This document shows, one piece after another, positions 9,425-19,068 of a DNA stretch of 64,000 bases. The notes beneath the pieces are model-generated. The model saw only the letters and a list, made by a program, of their open reading frames with translations, was not told where the DNA came from and searched no databases. Every line of letters begins with the position of its first letter. The first letter of the stretch is position 1. Both the position numbers and the translations under genes were made by a program. This stretch comes from Jannaschia faecimaris (GTDB lineage: Bacteria; Pseudomonadota; Alphaproteobacteria; Rhodobacterales; Rhodobacteraceae): contig NZ_FNPX01000005.1 in the NCBI RefSeq assembly GCF_900107415.1, forward strand, positions 124,001 to 188,000, given 5' to 3'.

Positions 9425-10720
9425 TCACTCTGCCGGAACCGCCGCGGCGGGACTCACGCGCTTATGCTTGATCCGGTCCTCGATCTCGTCGCGGAAATGC
9501 CGGATCAGACCTTGGATCGGCCAAGCCGCCGCGTCGCCGAGCGCGCAGATGGTATGGCCTTCGACCTGCTTGGTAACGTCGAGCAGCATATCGATCTCCT
9601 CGACCTCGGCCTCGCCCTTCACCAGTCGGTCCATCACGCGCATCATCCAGCCGGTGCCTTCGCGGCAGGGCGTGCACTGACCACAGCTCTCGTGCTTGTA
9701 GAACTTGGACAGACGCCAAATCGCCTTGATGACGTCGGTGGAGTTGTCCATCACGATCACCGCCGCCGTGCCAAGGCCCGATTTCTGCTCCCGCAGGTAA
9801 TCGAAATCCATGATCGCCCCGCGCATTTCCTTGCCCGGGATCATCGGCACCGACGACCCGCCGGGGATCACGGCCTTCAAATTGTCCCAGCCGCCGCGAA
9901 TGCCGCCGCAATGCGTCTCAATCAATTCCTCGAAGCTGATCGACATGGCCTCTTCGACCACGCAGGGACGGTTTACGTGACCCGAGATCGCAAACAACTT
10001 GGTCCCCGCGTTGTTCGCCCGTCCGAAGCCCGCAAACCATTCGGCCCCGCGCCGCAGGATGGTCGGCACGACCGCGATGCTTTCGACGTTGTTCACGGTC
10101 GTGGGGCAGCCGTAGAGGCCAGCACCCGCGGGGAAAGGCGGCTTCATGCGCGGCATGCCCTTCTTGCCTTCCAGCGACTCGATCAGGGCCGTTTCTTCGC
10201 CGCAGATATAGGCACCGGCCCCGTGGTGCAGATAGAGATCGAAGTCCCAGCCAGACCCGCAGGCGTTCTTGCCGATCAGGCCCGCATCATAAGCCTCGTC
10301 CATGGCGTTTTGCAGGGCTTCCTTCTCGCGGATGTATTCGCCGCGAATGTAGATGTAGCAGGCATGTGCACCCATCGCGAAAGAGGCGATCAATGCACCT
10401 TCGATCAACGTGTGGGGATCGTGGCGCATGATCTCCCGGTCCTTGCAGGTCCCCGGCTCGGATTCGTCGGCGTTGATCACAAGGTAGGCCGGGCGACCGT
10501 CACTTTCCTTGGGCATGAACGACCACTTGAGACCCGTCGGGAAGCCTGCCCCCCCACGACCACGCAGGCCGGATGCCTTCATGATCTCCACGATCTTGTC
10601 ACGACCGAGACCGATCAGGTCCTTGGTCCCATCCCACTGACCGCGCGACTGCGCCCCCCTAAGGGAACGATCGGCCATCCCGTAGATGTTCGTGAAAATC
10701 CGGTCCTGGTCTTGCAGCAT
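9425..10720 (-). CDS. nuoF: NADH-quinone oxidoreductase subunit F
   Basis: NADH- and FMN-binding subunit of complex I, 431 residues. The glycine-rich segment [13 protein letters not shown] (about residues 52-65) binds [22 protein letters not shown] (about 345-360), with a further Cys in [12 protein letters not shown] near residue 400, ligates the N3 4Fe-4S cluster. It starts 4 bases after the DUF5337 stop. All catalytic motifs are intact. Confidence 0.97.
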   Translation of the reverse strand: MLQDQDRIFTNIYGMADRSLRGAQSRGQWDGTKDLIGLGRDKIVEIMKASGLRGRGGAGFPTGLKWSFMPKESDGRPAYLVINADESEPGTCKDREIMRHDPHTLIEGALIASFAMGAHACYIYIRGEYIREKEALQNAMDEAYDAGLIGKNACGSGWDFDLYLHHGAGAYICGEETALIESLEGKKGMPRMKPPFPAGAGLYGCPTTVNNVESIAVVPTILRRGAEWFAGFGRANNAGTKLFAISGHVNRPCVVEEAMSISFEELIETHCGGIRGGWDNLKAVIPGGSSVPMIPGKEMRGAIMDFDYLREQKSGLGTAAVIVMDNSTDVIKAIWRLSKFYKHESCGQCTPCREGTGWMMRVMDRLVKGEAEVEEIDMLLDVTKQVEGHTICALGDAAAWPIQGLIRHFRDEIEDRIKHKRVSPAAAVPAE

Positions 10721-10724
10721 ATCG

Positions 10725-10952
10725 TCACTCCTTCTCGCGGCGCAGCCGCCAGATCATCACGGTCTCATATATCGCCCAGCCCATCGCCACCAATGCGACG
10801 GAATCCCCCAAGCCCATAATCCGGCGGGAAAGATCGTATTCCGCCCCCAAGGCCTGCAGGATGCCCCAACAAACAAAGATACCGATGATCACCAGTGCAA
10901 CGCGGGCGGAGCGTTTGGCGATCGCCACGTCATGGTCAGAGGGGCCAGTCAT
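10725..10952 (-). CDS. DUF5337-family small membrane protein
   Basis: A 75-residue protein with two predicted transmembrane helices (about residues 17-36 and 45-65) and charged ends ([17 protein letters not shown] and RLRREKE). It matches the small membrane protein I know as DUF5337, encoded beside nuoF in Rhodobacteraceae. The function is unknown. It lies 4 bases upstream of nuoF. It could be a lineage-specific supernumerary subunit or assembly helper of complex I, but that is inference. Confidence 0.75.
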   Translation of the reverse strand: MTGPSDHDVAIAKRSARVALVIIGIFVCWGILQALGAEYDLSRRIMGLGDSVALVAMGWAIYETVMIWRLRREKE

Positions 10953-11010
10953 TTCGGCCCCTCTTCAATAGGTCCGGGGGGGTGCCGTCAAGCGGTCCGA
11001 ACGTCGCGCA

Positions 11011-11766
11011 TCAGTATACGCCGCCCTTGTCGACTTTCTTGGAAAACTCCGTCTCTTCGCCAGCGGCCAGCGCCTTGGCCTGCGCAACCCAATCGTCACG
11101 GGTTACCCGGCCCCTGAATCCTTCAATGTTGTCATCCATCCAGGCGACCTCCCCGGCGGACCAGCCGGCGATCTGCTCGAAGTGATAGACGCCCATGCTG
11201 TTGCACAACTTTTCCAGCTTGGGGCCGATACCCTTGATCCGCTTAAGGTCATCCGCTGCCCCCCCCCGTGGGCTGTCCAGCATTTCCGGCTTCCCGCCAG
11301 ACGCCGATGTAGCCCCGGCAGGGGTGGCTGCCGCCTCTGCCAATGAGGCCTCGGAGCGTTCGGACGGTTTGGCGGCCCCCTGACCGCTGGGTGTGCCAGT
11401 CGCCGCCGGGGACGTCGCGGCGGCACCACCGCCCCCTGCGCTCGCGCTTCCAGCAGCGACGGCTGCCGATGCGGCCTGGGACGGAGCGGAAGATGTGCCC
11501 GCGGTTGGGGAAGACGTCGGCACCGCACTTCCGCTCTTGACGGTCGGGGCCGTCACCGTGCCCAGCGGCGGCAGGTCGCGGCCGAAAATGACCGTGAATA
11601 CGATGATGAGGACGAGAGCGATCGCTCCGCCCCCGAAGCCTGCCGCAGACAGGCTCCAGTCTCCCATGATCCGCAGCAGCAGAAATGCGATCAGGCCTGC
11701 AAGCCCGGCAATGCCCCAGCTGATCAGGGTATTTCCGAATGTCATGTTCGAATTGCGGTTGTCCAT
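11011..11766 (-). CDS. membrane-anchored protein with NuoE-type C-terminal H3TH/HhH domain
   Basis: A 251-residue protein in three parts. Two N-terminal membrane helices (about residues 12-30 and 37-60) are followed by an Ala/Ser/Pro/Gly-rich low-complexity linker (about 65-165). The C-terminal 80 residues (172-251) begin [17 protein letters not shown], a helix-hairpin-helix-like motif. That domain is identical at 59 of 80 positions, counted by hand, to the C-terminus of NuoE encoded just upstream. Such domains belong to the family annotated as predicted H3TH (flap-endonuclease-like) proteins, but no nuclease active site is evident. ATG 11766 was preferred to an adjacent TTG. Confidence 0.8.
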   Translation of the reverse strand: MDNRNSNMTFGNTLISWGIAGLAGLIAFLLLRIMGDWSLSAAGFGGGAIALVLIIVFTVIFGRDLPPLGTVTAPTVKSGSAVPTSSPTAGTSSAPSQAASAAVAAGSASAGGGGAAATSPAATGTPSGQGAAKPSERSEASLAEAAATPAGATSASGGKPEMLDSPRGGAADDLKRIKGIGPKLEKLCNSMGVYHFEQIAGWSAGEVAWMDDNIEGFRGRVTRDDWVAQAKALAAGEETEFSKKVDKGGVY

Positions 11767-11794
11767 CAATCAACTCCCTGTCTGGGGGTCGATC

Positions 11795-13042
11795 TCAGTA
11801 GACATCCCCCTTTTTCACGCGAGACGAAAACTCGGTTTCGCCCCCATCAGCCAATAGTTTAGCCTGTTTGACCCATTCGTCACGTGTCACGCGACCTTTG
11901 AAGCCTTCCAGGTTCTGATCGACCCAGGAAATTTCATCGGCAGACCAGTTCGCAATCTGGTCAAAGTGCCAGAACCCCATGGAGTTACAGAGCTTTTCCA
12001 ACTTCGGGCCTACACCCTTGATGCGCTTCAGATCATCGGCCGAACCACCCCTCGGTGCGTCCAGACCGGCGGGTTTTGCGTCGTCCGATGGGCCCAGGGC
12101 CGATTCGGTCGCGGGCTTGGGCTTGGATTTCGGCGCGATTGTCCCTTCTTCGGGCGTAGCGACAGCCACCGCATCAGAGCCGCGCACATTTGCCTTGCCA
12201 TCGCTCGCGTCGCCGCGTGTGCGGTTCGCGGGGGCCTGCCCGGCCACCTTGCCGCCCTGTTTACCATCCGGGCCTTCGGGCGGCATCAGCGGGTCGCGCC
12301 CAGCTACCTCCGGGTCTTCGTCCGACTGATTGGCCTTGCCCCAAGGAGCGACAAGCGGAACCTCGGTTCCATCGATCCGCTTGATCGTATCGCCGATATC
12401 AGTGGCGAGCGTCACGGATGCGTTCTGCTTGTGGTTCTTGTTCGCCGCAGCGTCGGTCAGCGCAGTTGCGCCGCCCAGCGGCTCGGACGTGAAGCGACCA
12501 TTCTGCGGCCCTGGCGTCGGCACCTTGCCCGCGCGGAATTCGTCCAGCATTTCGCTGAACCGCTCAACCGTCAGGTCTTCGTAATAATCCTTGCCAATCT
12601 GCGCCATCGGTGCGTTGGAGCAGGCCCCCAGACACTCGACTTCTTCCCAGGATAGCTGGCCGTCCTCGGAAATCTCATGCGGACGCTTGGCGATCTTGTC
12701 GCGGCAGACGGCAACCAGATCCTCGGCCCCGCAGATCATGCAGGACGTGGTGCCGCAGATCTGGATATGCGCGGTCTTGCCCACGGGCTGCAGCTGGAAC
12801 ATGAAGTAGAACGTCGCCACCTCCAGCGCGCGGATGTAGGCGAGGCCCAGCATTTCCGCGACATGCTCGATGGCGGGGCGGGTCAGCCACCCCTCCTGCT
12901 CCTGCGCGCGCCACAGCAGCGGAATGATCGCGCTGGCCTGACGCCCTTCGGGATACTTCGTGATCTGCGCTTCGGCCCAGGCCTGATTGGCCTCGGTGAA
13001 CGCGAAAGTCTCAGGTTGGTCTTTGTGCAGTCGGCGGAGCAT
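11795..13042 (-). CDS. nuoE: NADH-quinone oxidoreductase subunit E with long C-terminal extension
   Basis: Thioredoxin-like 2Fe-2S subunit (N1a) of the NADH module. The canonical part is about residues 1-170 with cluster ligands in CGTTSCMIC and CLGACSNAP. At 415 residues it is about twice the usual NuoE. A polar, low-complexity linker (about 175-330) leads to an 80-residue H3TH/HhH-like domain (336-415) starting [17 protein letters not shown]. The same domain is duplicated in the next gene downstream. The extension is in frame and shows no frameshift, so it is a true fusion. Confidence 0.95.
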   Translation of the reverse strand: MLRRLHKDQPETFAFTEANQAWAEAQITKYPEGRQASAIIPLLWRAQEQEGWLTRPAIEHVAEMLGLAYIRALEVATFYFMFQLQPVGKTAHIQICGTTSCMICGAEDLVAVCRDKIAKRPHEISEDGQLSWEEVECLGACSNAPMAQIGKDYYEDLTVERFSEMLDEFRAGKVPTPGPQNGRFTSEPLGGATALTDAAANKNHKQNASVTLATDIGDTIKRIDGTEVPLVAPWGKANQSDEDPEVAGRDPLMPPEGPDGKQGGKVAGQAPANRTRGDASDGKANVRGSDAVAVATPEEGTIAPKSKPKPATESALGPSDDAKPAGLDAPRGGSADDLKRIKGVGPKLEKLCNSMGFWHFDQIANWSADEISWVDQNLEGFKGRVTRDEWVKQAKLLADGGETEFSSRVKKGDVY

Positions 13043-13113
13043 ATCGTCTCGTCCTTCGGTCGGTGACCGGCTCCCGAAGGACCCGGACCGTTGCGTCTGT
13101 CTTTCTTGCGGCC

Positions 13114-14343
13114 TTAGCGGTCGATCTCACCGAACACCACGTCCAGCGTTCCAATGATCGCGGCAACGTCAGCCAGCTGGTGCCCGCGCGCGATGTGGTC
13201 CATCGCCTGCAAGTGCAGGAAGCCCGGTGCCCGCAATTTCGCGCGGTACGGTTTGTTTGACCCATCCGACACCATGTAGACGCCGAATTCACCCTTGGGG
13301 GCTTCGACGGCGGCATAGACCTCGCCGGCGGGAACGTGGAACCCTTCGGTATAGAGCTTGAAGTGGTGGATCAGCGCTTCCATCGAGGTCTTCATGTCCG
13401 ACCGCTTGGGCGGCGTGACCTTGCCGCGGGCCAGGATATCGCCCTGTCCTTCGGGTTCGCGCAGCTTGGCAATGGCCTGCTTCATGATGCGCAGGCTCTG
13501 ACGCATCTCTTCCATGCGGCACAGGTAACGGTCGTAGCAATCACCGTTGTTGCCTGTCGGAATCAGGAAGTCGAACTCGTCATAGCACTCATAGGGCTGC
13601 GCCCGGCGCAGGTCCCACGCGAGGCCCGACCCGCGTGCCATCACGCCCGAGAAGCCCCAGTCCATGACCTCCTGCTCCGACACCACCGCAATATCGACGT
13701 TGCGCTGTTTGAAGATGCGGTTCTCGGTCAGCAGCCCGTCGATGTCGGCCAGCACACTCGGGAATTCGTCGCACCATGTATCGATGTCGTCGATCAGGTC
13801 CGGCGTCAGATCCTGATGCACACCGCCGGGGCGGAAGTACGCAGCGTGCAGGCGCGCGCCGCAGGCCCGCTCGTAGAAGACCATCAACTTCTCACGTTCC
13901 TCGAAACCCCAGAGCGGCGGTGTCAGCGCGCCAACGTCCATGGCCTGCGTCGTGACGTTGAGGATGTGCGACAGAATGCGCCCGATCTCGCAAAAGAGCA
14001 CCCGGATAAGCGAGGCACGGCGCGGCACTTCGATGTCGCACAGACGCTCGATCGCAAGGCACCAGGCGTGCTCCTGGTTCATCGGGGCCACGTAATCCAG
14101 ACGGTCCAGATAGGGCAGGTTCTGGAGGTAGGTCCGGCTCTCCATCAGTTTTTCGGTGCCCCGGTGTAGCAGGCCGATATGTGGATCGCAGCGGTCAACA
14201 ATCTCGCCATCCAACTCCAGCACAAGGCGCAGCACCCCGTGCGCCGCCGGGTGCTGCGGGCCGAAGTTGATGTTGAAATTGCGGATCTTCTGCTCGCCGG
14301 TCAGGGCGTCTTCGTATCCACGCGGGTTCAGGTCACCATCCAT
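13114..14343 (-). CDS. nuoD: NADH-quinone oxidoreductase subunit D
   Basis: 49-kDa-type subunit lining the quinone site, 409 residues. The [22 protein letters not shown] segment (about residues 27-48) carries the conserved His of the quinone pocket. The C-terminus DVVFGEIDR is the family ending. The start [13 protein letters not shown] at 14343 was chosen over an ATG 15 bases upstream. NuoC and NuoD are separate genes here, as usual in alphaproteobacteria. Confidence 0.97.
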   Translation of the reverse strand: MDGDLNPRGYEDALTGEQKIRNFNINFGPQHPAAHGVLRLVLELDGEIVDRCDPHIGLLHRGTEKLMESRTYLQNLPYLDRLDYVAPMNQEHAWCLAIERLCDIEVPRRASLIRVLFCEIGRILSHILNVTTQAMDVGALTPPLWGFEEREKLMVFYERACGARLHAAYFRPGGVHQDLTPDLIDDIDTWCDEFPSVLADIDGLLTENRIFKQRNVDIAVVSEQEVMDWGFSGVMARGSGLAWDLRRAQPYECYDEFDFLIPTGNNGDCYDRYLCRMEEMRQSLRIMKQAIAKLREPEGQGDILARGKVTPPKRSDMKTSMEALIHHFKLYTEGFHVPAGEVYAAVEAPKGEFGVYMVSDGSNKPYRAKLRAPGFLHLQAMDHIARGHQLADVAAIIGTLDVVFGEIDR

Positions 14344-14354
14344 CGAATTGCCTT

Positions 14355-14546
14355 TCAAACAGGGTCATTCGGCCAGCGCTTGAAAGCGATAACCCAGAAA
14401 AGGATGGCTGCAAACAACGGGAAGATCGTCGTAATCGCCCAGTAAGAACTCATCCCTGCACGCGGGAGCAACTTCCAGAACGCAACGACGTTCACGACCC
14501 AGACGATGATCAGGAGGAGACCAGGCAGGCCAACATTATTCATCAT
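14355..14546 (-). CDS. small membrane protein in the nuo operon, unknown family
   Basis: A 63-residue protein with two predicted membrane helices (about residues 5-25 and 35-54) separated by a short loop ([12 protein letters not shown]), ending in FKRWPNDPV. It lies 12 bases upstream of nuoD and 12 bases after the NTF2-like gene. I recognise no family. Position and composition suggest a membrane micro-protein produced with complex I. Confidence 0.6.
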   Translation of the reverse strand: MMNNVGLPGLLLIIVWVVNVVAFWKLLPRAGMSSYWAITTIFPLFAAILFWVIAFKRWPNDPV

Positions 14547-14558
14547 CCCGTCGCTCCC

Positions 14559-14951
14559 TCAACCTGTCAGCGCCGAAGGGCCCATCGTGCGGAACACCTT
14601 GGTCAGCAGTTTCCATTCGCCGCCTACCCGGACAAAGCCCAGGTGGTCCTCGTAGCGTCGGGGCGGTACATCGACCCAAAGGTGCACGCGCGCCATCTCG
14701 TCGCCTGCCACGTCGACGCTCAGTATCTCGCGGGATACGTCGCCGGGAAATGCGCTGCGGCCATGGACCCGTTCAAGATAAGATGCCTTGCTCCAATGGT
14801 TCGCGCCACCATCTTCCGTAATTTCGGTCATGAAGAACCGATCATGGCAAATGGTTTCGAACACTTCGGGACGGGCGAAGTACACGCCTTCGCAATAGGC
14901 TTCGGCCAGCGCGCGGATCGCGTCTTCGGAGGATACGGCAGCATCCATCAT
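14559..14951 (-). CDS. NTF2-like (SnoaL/lumazine-binding-like) protein in the nuo operon
   Basis: A 130-residue cytoplasmic protein with the alpha+beta cone-fold pattern. An N-terminal helix ([17 protein letters not shown]) precedes [19 protein letters not shown], a variable loop, and strands ending in [13 protein letters not shown]. The last is the usual NTF2-like closing strand. Some family members are ketosteroid isomerase-like or ligand-binding; no catalytic residues are assignable here. Its ATG overlaps the nuoC stop (ATGA). Confidence 0.72.
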   Translation of the reverse strand: MMDAAVSSEDAIRALAEAYCEGVYFARPEVFETICHDRFFMTEITEDGGANHWSKASYLERVHGRSAFPGDVSREILSVDVAGDEMARVHLWVDVPPRRYEDHLGFVRVGGEWKLLTKVFRTMGPSALTG

Positions 14952-15553
14952 TTCGCCTCCCCCTTCTCGTCACCGGGCAGGACATATTCAGCCCCTTCCC
15001 AAGGCGACATGAAGTCAAACTGGCGATACTCTTGCGTCAGTGACACGGGCTCATAGACAACGCGCTTCTGCACTTCATCATAACGAACTTCGGTATAGCC
15101 CGTCGTCGGGAAGTCCTTGCGCAGCGGGTAGCCGCGAAAGCCGTAGTCCGTCAGGATCCGGCGCAGGTCCGGGTGACCGGAGAAGAGGATACCAAACATG
15201 TCGAAGACTTCCCGCTCGAACCAGTTGGCCGATGGGTGAATCTCGACGATCGAGGGAACAATATCATCCTCGCGCACATGAGCTTTCACGCGAATGCGCT
15301 GATTCCGATACATCGACAGGAAGTGGTAGACGACGCAGAAGCGCCGGTCGTCGCCCGGATAGTCGATGGCCGTGATGTCGACCAGCGATGCAAAGCGGCA
15401 CTGCTCGTCTTGCTTAAGAAATTCCACCAGCGCGGTGATATCGGACGACGTGGCCTCCAGCGTCAATTCGTCCCGCACGATCGTGTGAGAGGAGACCAAC
15501 TCGCCGTTGCGCATCTCGATATGGGCGGCCAATTCCTGAAGTTGTTCGGTCAT
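14948..15553 (-). CDS. nuoC: NADH-quinone oxidoreductase subunit C
   Basis: 30-kDa-type peripheral subunit, 201 residues. The family core [20 protein letters not shown] followed by [22 protein letters not shown] (about residues 105-145) is intact. ATG 15553 (MTEQLQEL) gives the family length; two codons upstream is another ATG that cannot be excluded. It ends overlapping the NTF2-like gene and begins 10 bases after nuoB. Confidence 0.96.
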   Translation of the reverse strand: MTEQLQELAAHIEMRNGELVSSHTIVRDELTLEATSSDITALVEFLKQDEQCRFASLVDITAIDYPGDDRRFCVVYHFLSMYRNQRIRVKAHVREDDIVPSIVEIHPSANWFEREVFDMFGILFSGHPDLRRILTDYGFRGYPLRKDFPTTGYTEVRYDEVQKRVVYEPVSLTQEYRQFDFMSPWEGAEYVLPGDEKGEAK

Positions 15554-15563
15554 ACCCATCCCC

Positions 15564-16179
<616 letters not shown>

Positions 16180-16286
16180 CGCGACCTGCACGATAATTAG
16201 GGTCCTTGCGGACCGGATGACAGGTCCCGCCCCGCGACGGAATGTAGCCGCGAGGGCATTTACTACACTCTGAACTTTTTATTTAC

Positions 16287-16310
16287 AAAACTAGTTTTAT
16301 AGTTATAACT
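16287..16310 (+). promoter_or_regulatory. candidate ArsR operator in front of arsR
   Basis: An AT-rich block just before the arsR ATG holds two abutting palindromes, AAAACTAGTTTT (16287-16298) and AGTTATAACT (16301-16310). The 12-mer TTTATAGTTATA spanning them (16296-16307) recurs as its reverse complement at 16643-16654, in front of the permease gene. AT-rich imperfect palindromes are typical ArsR-family operators. Autoregulation is inferred. Confidence 0.55.
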
Positions 16311-16315
16311 GTGGC

Positions 16316-16627
16316 ATGATCGAGATTTCTCATGCTGCCCGCGCCCTTTCTGCCCTCGGACACGAGGCGCGGTTGGATATCTTTCGCTTTCTCGTCCGGG
16401 CGGGCGAAGCCGGGGCAACGGTCGGGCAGATCGCTGCAGAGACAAACCTGGCAGCGTCGACCCTGGCGCATCACCTGCGCAGCCTGGTGTCCGCCGGTCT
16501 GGTGACGCAGGAACGGCAGGGACGCGAGATTATCAGCCGCGTGGCGTTCGCACAGATGAACGCCCTTCTGAGCTATCTGACCGAAGAATGCTGCACGGGG
16601 ATCGGCACAACACAAGATGTTGCCTGA
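16316..16627 (+). CDS. ArsR-family metalloregulator
   Basis: A 103-residue winged-helix repressor. The N-terminal SALGHEARLDIFRFLV and the recognition helix region AETNLAASTLAHHLRSLVSAGLV are typical of ArsR/SmtB proteins. A vicinal cysteine pair, Cys92-Cys93 in LTEECCTGIG, lies in the C-terminal helix. That position suits metalloid or metal sensing at the dimer interface. The usual alpha3 CVC motif is absent. It lies upstream of a permease gene on the same strand and is oriented against the surrounding nuo genes. Confidence 0.88.
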   Translation: MIEISHAARALSALGHEARLDIFRFLVRAGEAGATVGQIAAETNLAASTLAHHLRSLVSAGLVTQERQGREIISRVAFAQMNALLSYLTEECCTGIGTTQDVA

Positions 16628-16642
16628 CATTTTCGGGCCCAA

Positions 16643-16654
16643 TATAACTATAAA
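16643..16654 (+). promoter_or_regulatory. second copy of the candidate ArsR operator, before the permease
   Basis: TATAACTATAAA is the exact reverse complement of the 12-mer at 16296-16307. It sits in the 42-base gap between arsR and the permease, just before the AAGGA ribosome-binding site (16658-16662). A second site would let the regulator bind inside its own transcription unit. Confidence 0.5.
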
Positions 16655-16669
16655 CCTAAGGATATAATT

Positions 16670-17704
16670 ATGACAGATCTGAACCTGCCGCGGCCCCCTT
16701 CCGCGATCGTCATGATCCGAGGTCAGAAGGTGTGGGCTGCTGTCGTTGTCCTGCTGCTATTGATTGCGGCGATTGACCCCGGTCAGGCGCGCGTGTCGGC
16801 CGTTTTCACGCTGACGGCGCTGGCCGGAACAGCCCCGTTCCTGGCCCTGTCGATCCTGATCGCAGCCTGGGCCAAGGCGACCGGGGCCGATGGACAGATC
16901 GCGCGGGCATTCTACGGGGCCCCGGTGCTGGCCATTGCCTTGGCGGCACTGGCAGGGGCCTTGTCACCGTTCTGCTCCTGTGGGGTGATCCCGCTGATTG
17001 CAGCCCTTTTGACGATGGGCGTCCCGTTATCAGCGGTGATGGCGTTCTGGCTGGCTTCGCCCATCATGGACCCGTCGATGTTTGTCCTGACCGTCGGCGT
17101 CCTGGGCCTGCCATTCGCGCTGGCCAAGACGGCGACGGCGATCGGGCTGGGCCTTGCCGGCGGTTATCTGACCCATGCGTTGCGGGCGGCGGGCGCATTC
17201 GAAAACCCGTTGCGCCCCGAAGTCGGCAACGGCGGATGCGGCGGGTCTGCGGCGCGAACGATCAAACCGATCGTCTGGCGGTTTTGGTCCGATCCTATCC
17301 GCAAAGGCAACTTCGCGGCTGAGGCGCGCAAGACGACGCTGTTCCTGTTGCAATGGCTGACCCTCGCCTTCCTGCTGGAAAGCCTGATGCTGGCCTTTGT
17401 CCCGGCGGAAACCATCACCACCCTGCTGGGCGGGACCGGAGCAGGCCCCATCGCACTTGCGACAGTCGTCGGGGTCCCCGCCTATCTGAACGGCTATGCG
17501 GCGCTCCCGCTCGTGGGCGGTTTGATCGAACAGGGCATGCAACCAGGTGCAGGTCTTGCCTTCCTGATCGCGGGCGGCGTCACGTCCCTGCCTGCGGCCA
17601 TCGCCGTCTGGGCACTCGTCCGGCCGCGCGTCTTCGCACTTTATATTTTGCTGTCTCTGGCAGGCGCATTCACGGCTGGCATGATCTGGCAAGCTATTGC
17701 CTGA
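16670..17704 (+). CDS. ArsP/DUF318-type permease
   Basis: A 344-residue inner-membrane permease with about eight predicted helices. The hallmark SPFCSCGVIPL motif (about residues 102-112), followed by ASPIMDPSM, is that of the ArsP_1 (PF03773) permease family. Known members export trivalent organoarsenicals, while others have unknown substrates. A GNGGCGGS loop adds two Gly-flanked polar positions and one more cysteine near residue 185. AAGGA lies 7 bases before the ATG. It pairs with the upstream ArsR regulator, so metalloid-inducible efflux is likely; the exact substrate is not determinable. Confidence 0.85.
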   Translation: MTDLNLPRPPSAIVMIRGQKVWAAVVVLLLLIAAIDPGQARVSAVFTLTALAGTAPFLALSILIAAWAKATGADGQIARAFYGAPVLAIALAALAGALSPFCSCGVIPLIAALLTMGVPLSAVMAFWLASPIMDPSMFVLTVGVLGLPFALAKTATAIGLGLAGGYLTHALRAAGAFENPLRPEVGNGGCGGSAARTIKPIVWRFWSDPIRKGNFAAEARKTTLFLLQWLTLAFLLESLMLAFVPAETITTLLGGTGAGPIALATVVGVPAYLNGYAALPLVGGLIEQGMQPGAGLAFLIAGGVTSLPAAIAVWALVRPRVFALYILLSLAGAFTAGMIWQAIA

Positions 17705-17723
17705 GGAAACGTGATGCGGTGGA

Positions 17724-17739
17724 GGCCCTTCGATGGGCC
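17724..17739. terminator. possible bidirectional terminator between the permease and nuoA
   Basis: GGCCC-TTCGAT-GGGCC forms a 5-bp GC hairpin in the 41-base gap between the convergent permease and nuoA genes. There is no U-tract on either strand, so it is only a weak candidate. Confidence 0.25.
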
Positions 17740-17745
17740 CGCACA

Positions 17746-18111
17746 TCACTCCCAGTCGAGCGCGCCCTTCTTCCATTCGTAAGCAAACCCGACAGTCAGC
17801 ACGGTCAGGAAGACCATCATGGACCAGAACGCCGCCTCTGACAGGCCTGCGAAGCTCACGGCCCAGGGGAACAGGAAGGCGATTTCCAAGTCGAAGATGA
17901 TGAACAGGATCGCCACGAGGTAGAATCGAACGTCGAACTTCATTCGCGCGTCGTCGAACGCGTTGAAGCCGCACTCGTAGGCCGAGACCTTCTCGGGGTC
18001 AGGTGCGCGCACGGCGATCACGGCGGCAGCAAGGATCAGCACCAGTCCAAGTCCCACGGCCACGCCGAGAAAGATCAGGATGGGCAGGTATTCGCGCAGC
18101 ATGTCGTCCAT
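17746..18111 (-). CDS. nuoA: NADH-quinone oxidoreductase subunit A
   Basis: Membrane subunit of complex I, 121 residues with three predicted helices. The conserved loop [25 protein letters not shown] (about residues 40-64), with its single cysteine, and [13 protein letters not shown] are diagnostic. It is the first nuo gene in transcription order but is cut off from nuoB by the plus-strand arsR-permease pair. A GGAGG lies about 5 bases upstream of ATG 18111. Confidence 0.97.
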   Translation of the reverse strand: MDDMLREYLPILIFLGVAVGLGLVLILAAAVIAVRAPDPEKVSAYECGFNAFDDARMKFDVRFYLVAILFIIFDLEIAFLFPWAVSFAGLSEAAFWSMMVFLTVLTVGFAYEWKKGALDWE

Positions 18112-18138
18112 GGAGGCCTCCGACTGAAGAACATCTCC

Positions 18139-18167
18139 GCTTTAGGCCGCAGTCGGGCCGAGGTCAA
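18139..18167 (-). promoter_or_regulatory. candidate promoter for nuoA
   Basis: On the minus strand TTGACC (18162-18167) lies 17 bases before TAAAGC (18139-18144), about 28 bases upstream of the nuoA start. Spacing and -35 fit sigma-70; the -10 is moderate. It overlaps the end of the SH3-protein gene. Confidence 0.35.
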
Positions 18168-18874
18168 CGCGCGGCCGTGTCGTCGGGGGCCAAGGGTGGC
18201 ACTTCTATCCGCCTCAGGCCCATGAACGTCATCTTGACCCAGGCGACCGGACCGCCGTCGACCGTCATGCGGCACCAGCTTTGGGCAGCGTCACAAATGT
18301 CGATCGTACCACCTTGCCAAGGACGTAGCTCACCCACGATGTCCGTGTCCGTGCCCGGCCCCGCCCGCAGGTTCACCACGCCTTCGGCCACGTTATAGAA
18401 AGGTGCGTCGGTGGCGAAGATCACGGGCACCCGTGCGCCCGGCGGAGCCGTGGCGACAAGCGGATCATCCCGGCGCGTCTCTGCGGAGTCGCTGGCGCTG
18501 TTCACGGCTTCCCGAATGGAGTCGGGCAGGGGACGCACGCCATCATCGTCCAACCGGGAGCTTTCGATCGGAGCGGTCCGCAACGGGGCAATCGGGTCCG
18601 AGTTGGCCAGGCCTGATCGCGGCGGCACCAAACCCCTGGTGTCGACCCAGCCCACCTTGCCGCCTGCCGTTAACAGGCACCAGACGCCACCAAGATCGCA
18701 CCGCCCCCGGTCGGCGACCTCACCCGGATCAAGCACATGGATCATTGGAAACTGAAGTCCCGGACCAGCTCGCATATCAACACCGAAACGGCTCGTGTTG
18801 CGCAACGGATCGGCCTGCGCGCCACCGGCCACGGCGGCGCACAGTAGAAAGAGAAGGAAGGTCATCCGTTTCAT
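18164..18874 (-). CDS. exported protein with two SH3 domains
   Basis: A 236-residue protein with a Sec signal (MKRMTFLLFLLCAAVAGGAQA, cleaved near residue 21). It has two bacterial SH3 domains. The first (about residues 25-85) has the MRAGPG turn and VGWVDTRGL; the second (about 165-225) has LRAGPG and AWVKMTFM. Such domains often bind peptidoglycan or peptides in the periplasm. The start at ATG 18874 places the signal first. It stands 52 bases upstream of nuoA. Confidence 0.85.
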   Translation of the reverse strand: MKRMTFLLFLLCAAVAGGAQADPLRNTSRFGVDMRAGPGLQFPMIHVLDPGEVADRGRCDLGGVWCLLTAGGKVGWVDTRGLVPPRSGLANSDPIAPLRTAPIESSRLDDDGVRPLPDSIREAVNSASDSAETRRDDPLVATAPPGARVPVIFATDAPFYNVAEGVVNLRAGPGTDTDIVGELRPWQGGTIDICDAAQSWCRMTVDGGPVAWVKMTFMGLRRIEVPPLAPDDTAAR

Positions 18875-19068
18875 CGCGATCCTCAGGGTGCGGCAGGTTA
18901 CGCCGGGATCAACCGCCCTGCGCGTAGCTCTTTCCGTGACATCTTCCGCAGCGATAGGCGATAGCGCGGCTGACGCGTCGCAAGGTGCCGGTCCCCTCAA
19001 ATTAAGTCGGCAGGTCCCGAAAACAGCACTGCATCTTCTTCGGAAAGCCCTGCCGCAGCCGCGAAACG

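Noticed and set aside
9413-10819. A 468-codon plus-strand frame opposite nuoF
   Set aside because: It is the antisense shadow of a clearly conserved nuoF and contains no recognisable domain.
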